Below the pieces are notes generated by a model. That model was given only the letters and a program-made list of their open reading frames with translations, had not been told where the DNA came from and searched no databases. This document shows, piece by piece, positions 17,594 through 25,708 of a stretch of 47,355 nucleotides of DNA; position 1 is the stretch's first letter, and every line of letters starts with the position of its first letter. The stretch is from Loktanella salsilacus (GTDB taxonomy: Bacteria > Pseudomonadota > Alphaproteobacteria > Rhodobacterales > Rhodobacteraceae), in the NCBI RefSeq assembly GCF_900114485.1, contig NZ_FOTF01000024.1, positions 1 through 47,355 of the forward strand. Direction: 5' to 3'. The translations under genes were made by a program, and so were the position numbers.

Positions 17594-18481
17594 TTACTCC
17601 ACGTTTTGAATCTGTTCGCGCATCTGGTCGACGACCAGTTTCAGCGCAAGGCCAACCTGCGTCAGCTCCACGTCTTGCGACTTGGCGCAGAGCGTATTGA
17701 CCTCTCGGTTGAACTCTTGCGCCAGAAAATCAAGGCGGCGGCCAGCGGGGCCGTCGTCTTCGATGATGTCCCAAGCGGCGGCGACATGCGCTTTCAGGCG
17801 GTCAAGCTCTTCGGTCACGTCCTGCTTGGTGGCCAGCAGCGCCAGTTCCTGCACCAGCCGCGCATCGTCGGCGGCGGTGACTTCCATGATCTTGGCGTAG
17901 GCATCGCGCAGGGCGGTCCGGACCTTGGGCTTACGCGCCTCGGCCAGCGCATGTGCTTGGTCGATCAGCGCGCGGGTGCGGTCCAATTGGTCGGCGATAA
18001 TATGCTGCAGCGCGGCCCCTTCATGGGCGCGCATTGCGGTGAAATCCGCCAGCAACGGACCAATGTCTGTGGTCAGCGCCGCGTGCAGGTCCGGATCGCT
18101 ATTGGCCGATGCCGCCTGCCCCAAAACACCCCGCGCCGATAGCACGTCAGCCGCCGTCGGCTGGCCCAACGTCACACCCGCAGCAAAGGCGCGTTCTTGT
18201 ACCAGATCAAGGGCTTGCAGGACGCGGTCAAGCTGCGCCTCGTCGATGTTCAGCGCAGCCGCGCCATCGATGCGCGTCACCTTTAGGGTCACGGTCACGG
18301 TGCCCCGGTGCAGCGCCTTTCCCAGCGCTGTGCGCAGGGTCTGGTCCAGCTTGTCCATGCCGTCCGGCAGGCGCGTGCGGATATCCAGACCGCGCCCGTT
18401 CACACTGCGCAGATCCCAGTGCCAGCTGGCGGTATCGGACTGGCCGGTGCGGCTGGCATAAGCCGTCATCGAATGGGTCAT
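17594..18481 (-). CDS. YicC family endoribonuclease-like protein
   Basis: This 295-residue protein matches the YicC family. The N-terminal domain begins [10 protein letters not shown] with [18 protein letters not shown], and the C-terminal DUF1732 region ends [22 protein letters not shown]...[15 protein letters not shown]. coli YicC has been linked to RNA turnover and stationary-phase survival; the role here is inferred from family only. It heads the operon yicC-gmk-gamma carbonic anhydrase-PLP enzyme-phoR. The gap upstream, shared with the divergent PAS gene, contains two CtrA-type sites. Confidence 0.93.
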   Translation of the reverse strand: MTHSMTAYASRTGQSDTASWHWDLRSVNGRGLDIRTRLPDGMDKLDQTLRTALGKALHRGTVTVTLKVTRIDGAAALNIDEAQLDRVLQALDLVQERAFAAGVTLGQPTAADVLSARGVLGQAASANSDPDLHAALTTDIGPLLADFTAMRAHEGAALQHIIADQLDRTRALIDQAHALAEARKPKVRTALRDAYAKIMEVTAADDARLVQELALLATKQDVTEELDRLKAHVAAAWDIIEDDGPAGRRLDFLAQEFNREVNTLCAKSQDVELTQVGLALKLVVDQMREQIQNVE

Positions 18482-18568
18482 TGCACTATCCCTGATTACA
18501 CCGTCCCACCTAAGAGAATTCCAGCCGTGGGGGCAAGAGGCGGGCGGCGCCTTGAGCAGATTAACCCG

Positions 18569-18583
18569 TTAAGACTTTCTTAA
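18569..18583. promoter_or_regulatory. CtrA-type binding site 1 (TTAA-N7-TTAA)
   Basis: TTAAGACTTTCTTAA is an exact TTAA-N7-TTAA match, the full-site consensus for the alphaproteobacterial cell-cycle regulator CtrA. It lies 99 bases before the PAS gene start and 88 before yicC. A further TTAA at 18561 precedes it. Confidence 0.6.
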
Positions 18584-18605
18584 GTGATTTTGCTTAGTTC
18601 AAAGT

Positions 18606-18620
18606 TTAATATTCTCTTAA
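18606..18620. promoter_or_regulatory. CtrA-type binding site 2 (TTAA-N7-TTAA)
   Basis: TTAATATTCTCTTAA is a second exact match, 37 bases from the first site measured start to start and 62 bases before the PAS gene start. Two perfect sites in a 200-base GC-rich gap are unlikely to be chance. Confidence 0.6.
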
Positions 18621-18681
18621 CGACATCGTCCACCCGCCGCATCAGCCGCACGGACCGGGTCACAATATGAAAGAGAGTTCT

Positions 18682-19347
18682 ATGTTCAACGTCATCGACT
18701 TGCCCCGCCGCAACACATCGTCCCGCGTCCACACGCAGGCCGCGGCCCCCGGCCATCGCCTGCCAGAGGCAGAGCGCGCTGTGCTGAAGTTGCTGGAAGA
18801 CGATTGGCGTCAGATTTGTAGTGGAGAGATCGTCCCGTCGCATGCGCAGCTTGACCCGCACGCCCTGCACAATGCGCTGCCTCATGCGTTCCTATTGCAC
18901 CGCACGGCACCCGGCGCGGTGCGCATCCGGGTCGCTGGCCAGCGGCTGCATGATCTGCTGCGGATGGACCCGCGCGGCATGTCGTTCGGATCATTCTTTA
19001 GCGCTGCCGCACGCGATACCGTGATGGATATCGTCGACACCGCCTTTGACGGCCCCGCAATCGTTGGCCTGCCGATGACCGCATCACGCGGTTTGGGCCG
19101 CAAACCGATGCAGGCAGAGCTGCTGCTGCTGCCGATGATGGACGCGCAGGGTCAGGTCACGCGCATGATGGGTGCGCTGGTCGCGGCTGGCCCGCTCAGC
19201 AATCGCCCCTATCGCTTTGATATCGCTGGCGATGCTGTGCTGCGTCACGACACGCTGAACCTGCCTTTCGTCGAACGCCGCGGCATCCGCGCCCGTCCTA
19301 TTCCAACGGACAAGCCTAGTTTGCGGCTGGTGGTCGACAACGGGTAA
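18682..19347 (+). CDS. PAS-domain protein (PAS_5 type), probable CtrA target
   Basis: This 221-residue protein is built around one PAS fold. WRQICSGEIVPSHAQLDPHA opens the domain, followed by HRTAPGAVRIRVAGQRLHDLLRMDPRGMSFGSFF and a C-terminal sheet region ending in LLPMMDAQGQVTRMMGALV. This layout is that of the alphaproteobacterial PAS_5 family. There is no kinase or cyclase output domain. I chose the ATG at 18682, which GAGAG precedes by four bases; an in-frame ATG at 18667 would add five residues. Two CtrA-type sites upstream suggest cell-cycle or motility control. Ligand unknown. Confidence 0.85.
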   Translation: MFNVIDLPRRNTSSRVHTQAAAPGHRLPEAERAVLKLLEDDWRQICSGEIVPSHAQLDPHALHNALPHAFLLHRTAPGAVRIRVAGQRLHDLLRMDPRGMSFGSFFSAAARDTVMDIVDTAFDGPAIVGLPMTASRGLGRKPMQAELLLLPMMDAQGQVTRMMGALVAAGPLSNRPYRFDIAGDAVLRHDTLNLPFVERRGIRARPIPTDKPSLRLVVDNG

Positions 19348-19492
19348 GGCCAGCCTGCGATGATAAACGACCGGTTTCGGGCCTTAGCGCCTGTTTGCGG
19401 TCGGACAAAACCAAGCGCTGCAAGTGCAGATTATAAAACGCCTGCAGCCGCTAATTCGCCGAAATACACCTTGTGGTTGTGGTCGATATTTG

Positions 19493-19521
19493 CAATTCAG
19501 CACGTGGCTGTTGCTGAATTG
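19493..19521. repeat. Perfect 10-bp inverted repeat in the gap after the PAS gene
   Basis: CAATTCAGCA (19493-19502) and TGCTGAATTG (19512-19521) are exact reverse complements around a nine-base loop. No T-run follows on either strand. The gap 19348-19632 is AT-richer than its surroundings and contains no convincing gene; the hairpin is its only clear structure. Confidence 0.5.
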
Positions 19522-19632
19522 ATCGTCAGTCACGACACGCATTAAAGCCTACGTTTTCATTATTTTCTTTACGTCGCATCGAAAAATTCAATTCATTGAT
19601 GGCTTTAACGCCAAATTATATTTGAGGGCACC

Positions 19633-19824
19633 ATGGGACTGTTTTCATCGTGTAAGCACGAGTGGTCAGGTTCGAGCCGTATTGCCGGGCTCAGCGGGCT
19701 TAGCCAAGTTTACGAACATACCTGCACAAAATGCGGAAAGAAGGGGCTTTGCAGTCCTGTCGTCGTGGATTCGGGGGTCGATTCGTATCAGCAATGCTCT
19801 GTTTGCAAACAGGTTACGGCCTAA
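19633..19824 (+). CDS. Small zinc-ribbon-like protein of unknown function
   Basis: The product is 63 residues with six cysteines, at 7, 31, 34, 40, 55 and 58. Cys31-xx-Cys34 (CTKCGKKG) and Cys55-xx-Cys58 (CSVCKQ), separated by 20 residues, make a plausible four-Cys zinc ribbon; Cys7 with His9 (CKHEW) could add a second site. TTGAGGGC precedes the ATG at ribosome-binding distance, and a strong terminator follows downstream. Codon choice (GGG, CTT, TCG) differs from flanking core genes and the locus is AT-rich, which may mean recent acquisition. I do not recognise the family. Confidence 0.7.
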   Translation: MGLFSSCKHEWSGSSRIAGLSGLSQVYEHTCTKCGKKGLCSPVVVDSGVDSYQQCSVCKQVTA

Positions 19825-19943
19825 GCGGGACGTCTTTTGAAATTGGACTGACTTTGACGTAAGTATGCGCCGTACTTACCAAAGCCCGCTTTCTTACTTT
19901 AGATATTTCCAAAACCCCTTTTCACATTTCCGCAGGGCAAACA

Positions 19944-19971
19944 AAAAAGGCACCCCGCAGGGTGCCTTTTT
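19944..19971. terminator. Bidirectional rho-independent terminator
   Basis: AAAAAGGCACCC pairs perfectly over 12 bases with GGGTGCCTTTTT around the loop CGCA. It can end the zinc-ribbon gene transcript on the plus strand and the DAHP synthase transcript on the minus strand, 20 bases after that gene's stop. A second small inverted repeat, GTAAGTA/TACTTAC (19859-19879), lies between it and the zinc-ribbon gene. Confidence 0.88.
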
Positions 19972-19990
19972 CAGTTCTATGCCAGCAAGA

Positions 19991-21361
19991 TCAGCTCGCC
20001 TTGGCTTGCGCCAGTTTCTCGCGGCGCTGACCTAGCTCTTCTGCGACCAGAAACGCCAGTTCCAGCGATTGGCTGGCGTTCAGGCGCGGATCGCAAGCGG
20101 TGTGATAACGGCTGGACAGGTCTTCGTCTGTCACAGCGCGCACGCCGCCGGTGCATTCGGTCACGTCTTTGCCGGTCATCTCGAAATGCACGCCGCCGGG
20201 CACGGTGCCTTCGGCGTTGTGGATGTCAAAGAATTCGCGGACTTCGCGCAGCACGGATTCGAACGGCCGGGTCTTGTAACCGGTCGACGATTTGATCGTG
20301 TTGCCGTGCATCGGATCGCAGGACCAGACGACCTTTGCGCCCTCTTCTTCCACGGCCTTGATCAGGCGCGGCAGGTGATCGCCGACTTGGCCGGCACCGA
20401 AGCGCGCGATCAAGGTCAGGCGGCCCGCCTCGTTTTCCGGGTTCAGCGTGTTCATCAGCGCCTTCAGGTGGCCAGACGTCATGCTTGGACCGCACTTTAG
20501 ACCGATGGGGTTCATCACGCCTTTGCAGAATTCGACATGCGCGCCGTCGGGCTGACGGGTGCGATCGCCGATCCAGATCATGTGACCAGAGCCAGCCAGC
20601 CACTTGCCAGAGGTGCTGTCGATACGCGTCAGCGCCTCTTCATACTCCAGCAGCAGCGCTTCGTGCGAGGTGTAGAACTCGACCGTTTGCAGCTCGTGAT
20701 TGGTCTCGGTGCTCAGGCCCGCGGCTTCCATGAAGTCGAGGGTATCGCTGATCCGGTTGGCCAGATCGCGGTACTTTTCAGCCTCTGGCTTATCGGTAAA
20801 GCCCAGCGTCCAAGCGTGAACCTTGTGCACGTCCGCATAGCCACCGGTCGAGAATGCGCGCAGCAGGTTCAGCGAGGCCGCTGCCTGCAGATACGCCTGT
20901 TCCATCCGCGCCGGATCGGGGATGCGGGATTCGGGGGTGAAATCGAACCCGTTAATGATGTCGCCGCGGTAGCTGGGCAGCTCTACGCCGTCCACGACTT
21001 CGGTCGGGGCGGAACGCGGCTTGGCCATTTGACCTGCCATCCGGCCCAGTTTCACCACAGGCACCTTGGCACCGTAAGTCAGAACCATCGCCATCTGCAG
21101 CATCACCTTAAAGGTGTCGCGGATGCCGTCAGCGCTGAACTCAGAGAAGCTTTCGGCGCAATCGCCGCCCTGCAGCAGGAACGCTTCGCCCCGGCTGACC
21201 TTGCCCAGATGCGCCTTCAGGCGGCGCGCTTCGCCCGCAAAAACCAGCGGCGGATAACTGGACAGCTTCCCCTCGACCAGGCCAAGTGCGGCTGCGTCGG
21301 TATAATCAGGCATCTGAACCCGCGGCTTGTTGCGCCAGTCCGATTTTTTCCAGTCCGTCAT
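19991..21361 (-). CDS. Class II 3-deoxy-7-phosphoheptulonate (DAHP) synthase
   Basis: This 456-residue enzyme condenses phosphoenolpyruvate and erythrose 4-phosphate in the first step of aromatic amino acid synthesis. The plant/actinobacterial class II form is recognised by [12 protein letters not shown] with the metal-binding Cys, [39 protein letters not shown] and [14 protein letters not shown] chose the ATG at 21361 because GGAG precedes it by about seven bases; an in-frame ATG at 21430 would add 23 unrelated residues. A terminator follows the stop, so the gene is probably monocistronic. Confidence 0.95.
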   Translation of the reverse strand: MTDWKKSDWRNKPRVQMPDYTDAAALGLVEGKLSSYPPLVFAGEARRLKAHLGKVSRGEAFLLQGGDCAESFSEFSADGIRDTFKVMLQMAMVLTYGAKVPVVKLGRMAGQMAKPRSAPTEVVDGVELPSYRGDIINGFDFTPESRIPDPARMEQAYLQAAASLNLLRAFSTGGYADVHKVHAWTLGFTDKPEAEKYRDLANRISDTLDFMEAAGLSTETNHELQTVEFYTSHEALLLEYEEALTRIDSTSGKWLAGSGHMIWIGDRTRQPDGAHVEFCKGVMNPIGLKCGPSMTSGHLKALMNTLNPENEAGRLTLIARFGAGQVGDHLPRLIKAVEEEGAKVVWSCDPMHGNTIKSSTGYKTRPFESVLREVREFFDIHNAEGTVPGGVHFEMTGKDVTECTGGVRAVTDEDLSSRYHTACDPRLNASQSLELAFLVAEELGQRREKLAQAKAS

Positions 21362-21553
21362 CGTGCGTCTCCTGCTCTTCGCATTGCGAGGGGCGCTTAT
21401 AGTCGCAACAGGCCACGGGGCCAATGGCAAATCTGGAAACCTTTAGGGGTCAAATGCGTCATAATATGTCGCGAAAAACAGATCAGATGACGATTGGCCC
21501 TTGCCGGGACGCTGGGAAACCTTTTGGGTTTTCTTAACCTTACCGGAGACACC

Positions 21554-22555
21554 ATGCAGGCCGCGCCCCAGATCCTTGATATTCGACACAGCGGCACGCC
21601 GCGGCGCTTTGTATTCGTGCTGCTGGATCAGTTCACCATGCTGTGCTTTTCCGCGGCCATCGAAAGCCTGCGCATTGCCAACCGCACGGCGGGTCGTAAG
21701 CTGTATGATTGGACCATCGTTGGCGAAGGCGGCGTGTCTGCGACCTGTTCGAACGGCTGCACCTTTCAACTGGACAGCGACCTGATCGAGCTGGACCGCG
21801 AAGACACGGTCATGCTGTGCGGCGGCGTTGATATTGCCGAAGCTACGACGCGTAAGATGTTGAATTGGCTGCGAAGAGAAGCGCGCCGCGGGATTACCGT
21901 CGCGGGCCTGTGCACGGCCGGATACACCATGGCCCGCGCCGGTTTGCTGAACGGGAAACGCGCGACGATCCATTGGGAAAATCAGGACAGCTTCCTTGAA
22001 GAATTCGAAGACGTTGACCTGACCAAGTCGATCTTTGTCATCGACGGAAACCGGATTACAACGGCGGGCGGCACGGCCTCGATTGACCTTATGTTAAAGA
22101 TTGTCGCCGATGATCACGGCGAGGATCTGGCCAATGCTGTCGCCGATATCTTGATCTATTCGTCGATCCGCACCGACCAAGACACGCAGCGGTTGTCGAT
22201 TCCCACCCGGATTGGCGTGCGGCACCCAAAACTGTCCCGCGTGATCCAGCTGATGGAAAACAATATCGAGGACCCGATCAGCCCCGCCACCTTGGCGCAA
22301 GAGGTCGGCATGTCGACTCGGCAACTGGAACGGCTGTTCCGCCGTTATCTGTCCCGTAGCCCTAAGCGTTATTATATGGAGCTGCGCCTGTCCAAGGCGC
22401 GTAACCTGTTGATGCAAACGGATATGACGGTGATCAACGTGGCGCTGGCCTGCGGATTCGCCTCGCCCTCGCATTTCTCGAAGTGTTACCGCGCCCATTA
22501 CGACACAACGCCCTACCGCGAACGGGGTAGTCACGGCGGTCGCACGCCGGTTTAA
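21554..22555 (+). CDS. GlxA-family transcriptional regulator (DJ-1/PfpI domain plus AraC HTH)
   Basis: This protein of 333 residues has an N-terminal DJ-1/PfpI-like domain (about 20-190) with the elbow GLCTAGYTMARAG and TTAGGTASIDLML. A C-terminal AraC-type double helix-turn-helix (about 235-325) follows, with SPATLAQEVGMSTRQLERLFRRYL and VALACGFASPSHFSKCYRAHY. Relatives regulate carnitine, glycine betaine and dimethylglycine catabolism, with the DJ-1 domain sensing a small molecule. The ATG at 21554 has GGAG in front. The neighbouring Liv transporter starts 118 bases downstream on the same strand and may be a target, which is inference. Confidence 0.92.
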   Translation: MQAAPQILDIRHSGTPRRFVFVLLDQFTMLCFSAAIESLRIANRTAGRKLYDWTIVGEGGVSATCSNGCTFQLDSDLIELDREDTVMLCGGVDIAEATTRKMLNWLRREARRGITVAGLCTAGYTMARAGLLNGKRATIHWENQDSFLEEFEDVDLTKSIFVIDGNRITTAGGTASIDLMLKIVADDHGEDLANAVADILIYSSIRTDQDTQRLSIPTRIGVRHPKLSRVIQLMENNIEDPISPATLAQEVGMSTRQLERLFRRYLSRSPKRYYMELRLSKARNLLMQTDMTVINVALACGFASPSHFSKCYRAHYDTTPYRERGSHGGRTPV

Positions 22556-22673
22556 CCTTTTGCAGGGCGAACGCCGCGTGAATTGCGCAAATCCCGCACG
22601 AAGGCCGCTTCACAATCTGTTTACGCCTGCTAATCTGCGCGTCAGAACAAAAAAACCAACTGGGAGAGTTAAG

Positions 22674-23870
22674 ATGAACAAATTGTTGTTGGCCACTGCG
22701 GCCACTGCACTGTTGTCGGGCGCGGCCTTTGCCGAATCCCACACCGGCGACGTCAAAATCGGGATCGAGCTGGGCTTTACCGGCCCGCTGGAATCCATCA
22801 CCCCCGCAATGGCTGCTGGCGCAGAGCTGGCGATTGCTGAAGTCAACGCTGCTGGCACCCTGCTGGACAACGCGACTGTCACTGTCGTGCGCGCCGATTC
22901 CACCTGCGTTGACGCTGGTGCCGCAACTGCCGCTGCCGAAGGTCTGGTCACAGGCGACAAGGTCAACGCGATCATGGGCGCTGACTGTTCCGGCGTGACC
23001 GGCGCGGTTCTGCAGAACGTCGCACGCCCCAATGGCATCGTGATGATCTCGCCCTCCGCGACATCGCCTGCTTTGTCCGCTGCTGAAGACGACGGCCTGT
23101 TCTTCCGCGTGGCACCGTCCGACGCGCGTCAGGGCGAAGTCATGACCGACGTGCTGGTTGAGCGCGGCGTCAAATCCGTCGCTGTGACCTATACCAACAA
23201 CGACTACGGCAAGGGTCTGGCCGATGCGTTCCAAGCGTCCTTTGAGGCTGCTGGCGGCGAAGTGACAATTTCCGCAGCGCATGAAGATGGCAAAGGCGAT
23301 TACTCGTCCGAAGTCGCAGCACTTGCGGCTGCTGGCGGTGAAGCGCTGGTCGTGGCCGGTTACACCGACCAAGGCGGCAAAGGCGTGATCCAGAACGCTG
23401 TCGACACCGGCGCGTTTGAAACTTTCGTTCTGCCCGACGGCATGGTTGGCCAGCAGTTGGTTGACGATATCGGCGACGCGCTGAACGGCTCTTTCGGTCA
23501 GCTGCCCGGCACTGACAGCTCTGGCGCGGAAACGTTCCTGGCGATGGCAACCGAGGCTGGCTTTGACGGCACCGGCGCTTACGCGCCTGAGTCCTATGAC
23601 GCCGCTGCATTGATCATGCTGGCGATGGAAGCTGCTGGGTCCAACCAGTCCGCTGACTTCAAGGACAAGGTCATGGACGTCGCCAACGCACCCGGCACCG
23701 AGATTTTCCCGGGCGAGCTGGCCAAGGCGATCGAATTGTTGAAAGCGGGCGAAGATATCGACTATGTCGGTGCGACCGCAGTCGAGCTGATCGGCTCTGG
23801 CGAATCCGCTGGTAACTTCCGCGAGATTGAAGTCAAAGACGGCGCAATCGAGACCGTTAAGTACCGCTAA
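22674..23870 (+). CDS. Branched-chain amino acid-type ABC transporter substrate-binding protein
   Basis: This 398-residue periplasmic protein has a clear signal peptide: MNKLLLATAATALLSGAAFA ends at an AxA site. The mature part is a LivJ/LivK-like type I binding fold: VKIGIELGFTGPLESITPAM, then MGADCSGVTGAVLQNV and SPSATSPALS, which form the ligand pocket, and VTYTNNDYGKGLADAF. GGGAGAG precedes the ATG. The ligand may be a branched-chain amino acid, urea, an amide or another small organic; the sequence does not decide. It is the first gene of the liv cluster and is followed by its own terminator-like hairpin. Confidence 0.92.
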   Translation: MNKLLLATAATALLSGAAFAESHTGDVKIGIELGFTGPLESITPAMAAGAELAIAEVNAAGTLLDNATVTVVRADSTCVDAGAATAAAEGLVTGDKVNAIMGADCSGVTGAVLQNVARPNGIVMISPSATSPALSAAEDDGLFFRVAPSDARQGEVMTDVLVERGVKSVAVTYTNNDYGKGLADAFQASFEAAGGEVTISAAHEDGKGDYSSEVAALAAAGGEALVVAGYTDQGGKGVIQNAVDTGAFETFVLPDGMVGQQLVDDIGDALNGSFGQLPGTDSSGAETFLAMATEAGFDGTGAYAPESYDAAALIMLAMEAAGSNQSADFKDKVMDVANAPGTEIFPGELAKAIELLKAGEDIDYVGATAVELIGSGESAGNFREIEVKDGAIETVKYR

Positions 23871-23883
23871 ACGCGGACTATTG

Positions 23884-23911
23884 CGGCGCGAGAGCAATCT
23901 CGCGCCGTTTT
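23884..23911 (+). terminator. Terminator/attenuator with GCAA tetraloop after the substrate-binding protein gene
   Basis: CGGCGCGAGA pairs perfectly with TCTCGCGCCG across a GCAA (GNRA) loop and is followed by TTTTC. It starts 13 bases after the stop codon. Partial termination would keep the binding protein in excess over the ATPases and permeases. Confidence 0.85.
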
Positions 23912-23954
23912 CATTTGTTATATCTGCGGCCATGCCGCGCCGCCGGGGACCTGC

Positions 23955-24740
23955 ATGATTGTTGTTGAAAATCTGGTGAAAACCTTTGGTGGTTTTCGCG
24001 CCGTGGATGGGGCGAGCCTGAGCATCGCCGAGGGCTCTATCACCGGTCTGATCGGTCCGAATGGCGCAGGAAAAACCACGCTTTTCAACGTGATCGCGGG
24101 CGTTCTTCAACCAACGTCTGGCCGTGTCACGATGCAAGGCCACGATATCACCGGTCTTGCGCCGCATGATCTGTTCCACCGCGGTTTGCTGCGGACCTTT
24201 CAGATCGCCCATGAATTTCCGTCGATGTCTTGCCGCGAGAACCTGATGATGGTCCCGGGCGGGCAATCGGGCGAAACCTTGTGGAACACCTGGTTTGGCC
24301 GCAAGCGGATCGCAGACGAGGAACGCGCGCTGAAGGCGAAGGCCGACGAAGTGCTTGATTTCCTGACCGTATCGCATCTGGCCGACCATAAGGCGGGTCA
24401 AATCTCTGGCGGGCAGAAAAAGCTGCTGGAACTGGGCCGCACCATGATGGTCGACGCCAAGATCGTGTTTCTAGACGAGGTTGGCGCTGGCGTGAACCGC
24501 ACACTGCTGAACACCATTGGCGATGCGATCATTCGCCTGAACAAAGAGCGCGGCTATACTTTTGTCGTGATCGAACACGACATGGATTTCATCGAACGCC
24601 TGTGTGATCCAGTGATCTGTATGGCCGAAGGCAAGGTTCTGGCGCAAGGCACATTGGCCGAGATTAAGGCCAACGAGCAGGTGATCGAGGCCTATTTGGG
24701 CACCGGTCTGAAGAATAAAGATCAGGTGGCAACCGTATGA
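23955..24740 (+). CDS. livG: Branched-chain amino acid-type ABC transporter ATP-binding protein LivG
   Basis: This 261-residue ATPase has Walker A GPNGAGKTT, signature SGGQKKLLELGR and the switch His in VVIEHDMDFIERL. The LivG-type C-terminus QGTLAEIKANEQVIEAYLG is present. Walker B reads IVFLDEVGAGVN, where most LivG proteins have a Pro after DE (DEPxAGLN); the catalytic Glu is kept. It couples ATP hydrolysis to uptake together with LivF, LivH and LivM. The predicted start follows GGGGA by about five bases. Confidence 0.93.
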   Translation: MIVVENLVKTFGGFRAVDGASLSIAEGSITGLIGPNGAGKTTLFNVIAGVLQPTSGRVTMQGHDITGLAPHDLFHRGLLRTFQIAHEFPSMSCRENLMMVPGGQSGETLWNTWFGRKRIADEERALKAKADEVLDFLTVSHLADHKAGQISGGQKKLLELGRTMMVDAKIVFLDEVGAGVNRTLLNTIGDAIIRLNKERGYTFVVIEHDMDFIERLCDPVICMAEGKVLAQGTLAEIKANEQVIEAYLGTGLKNKDQVATV

Positions 24741-24768
24741 TAAACCTGCGTTTGTTGCTGGCGGTGTC

Positions 24769-24835
24769 AGGGGGCTGTCTGCCCCCTCTGCGCGTGCGCG
24801 CATTCACCCCCGAAGGTATTTGTGACCAGAAGAAG
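24769..24835. repeat. Extragenic hairpin-plus-tail element between livG and livF
   Basis: AGGGGGC-TGTCT-GCCCCCT forms a seven-base-pair hairpin, followed by a tail with CACCCCCGAAGGTATTTGTG and CCAGAAGAAG. Very similar hairpin-and-tail strings recur between genes in roseobacter genomes as I recall them, so this is probably one copy of a dispersed extragenic repeat. No second copy was noticed in the window. Confidence 0.45.
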
Positions 24836-24855
24836 ACCCGGATGGGGGATATGGC

Positions 24856-25677
24856 ATGACGGATAATCCTTATCGGGATGATCGCGGAAATAATGATCGC
24901 TCGATCACCAAATCGGGTGGCGGCGTGGCGCAACCTGTGACGTCTGGACAAAGCAGCCCGGCCCCCGGCACGCCGTTTCTGATTGGCGATGCGATGACGG
25001 GTGGTTACGGCAAGGGGCCGGACATCCTGCACAGCTGCACCATCGCGGTCGAGCCGGGCGAGATTGCGGTCATTGTCGGCCCCAACGGCGCTGGCAAGTC
25101 CACAGCGATGAAGGCGATGTTCGGGATGCTGGATGTCAGGTCCGGCCGCGTGATGCTGGACGGCGAAGATATCACGGCCCTGTCCCCGCAGCAGCGGGTG
25201 GTCAAGGGTATGGGCTTTGTCCCGCAGACGCATAACATCTTTACGTCGATGACGGTGGAAGAGAACCTAGAGATGGGTGCCTTTATTCGCCGGGACGATT
25301 TTCGGGATACGATGGCGCAGATCTATGACCTGTTTCCGATCCTGAAGGAAAAGCGCCTTCAGCCCGCAGGCGAGCTATCTGGCGGTCAGCGCCAGCAGGT
25401 CGCCGTTGGCCGCGCGCTGATGACCAAGCCGAAAGTGCTGATGCTGGACGAGCCGACCGCTGGCGTCAGCCCCATCGTCATGGACGAGCTGTTTGACCGC
25501 ATCATCGAGGTTGCGCGCACCGGTATCCCGATCCTGATGGTGGAACAGAACGCCCGGCAAGCGCTTGAAATTGCGGATAAAGCCTATGTTCTGGTACAGG
25601 GCGCGAATGCCCATACCGGGACGGGGAAAGAGCTGCTTGCGAACCCAGAAGTTCGCCGCAGCTTTCTGGGGGGATGA
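24856..25677 (+). CDS. livF: Branched-chain amino acid-type ABC transporter ATP-binding protein LivF
   Basis: This 273-residue ATPase has Walker A GPNGAGKST, signature LSGGQRQQVAVGRALM, Walker B VLMLDEPTAGVSP and switch His replaced by Gln in LMVEQNARQAL, as usual in LivF. An N-terminal extension of about 40 polar residues (MTDNPYRDDRGNNDRS...) precedes the ABC fold, so the protein is longer than the roughly 235 residues of E. coli LivF. A later ATG at 24994 would remove it. A GGGGGA lies just before the chosen start. Confidence 0.92.
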   Translation: MTDNPYRDDRGNNDRSITKSGGGVAQPVTSGQSSPAPGTPFLIGDAMTGGYGKGPDILHSCTIAVEPGEIAVIVGPNGAGKSTAMKAMFGMLDVRSGRVMLDGEDITALSPQQRVVKGMGFVPQTHNIFTSMTVEENLEMGAFIRRDDFRDTMAQIYDLFPILKEKRLQPAGELSGGQRQQVAVGRALMTKPKVLMLDEPTAGVSPIVMDELFDRIIEVARTGIPILMVEQNARQALEIADKAYVLVQGANAHTGTGKELLANPEVRRSFLGG

Positions 25678-25708
25678 CAATGTTTGACCATTTGACCAAG
25701 GACCAGCC

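Noticed and set aside
19360-19545. 61-codon frame after the PAS gene
   Set aside because: No ribosome site, poor codon use and it spans the 10-bp hairpin; probably non-coding.
22434-24401. 655-codon open frame opposite the liv binding protein and livG
   Set aside because: Both plus-strand genes have complete motifs; the antisense product is low-complexity and matches nothing I recognise.
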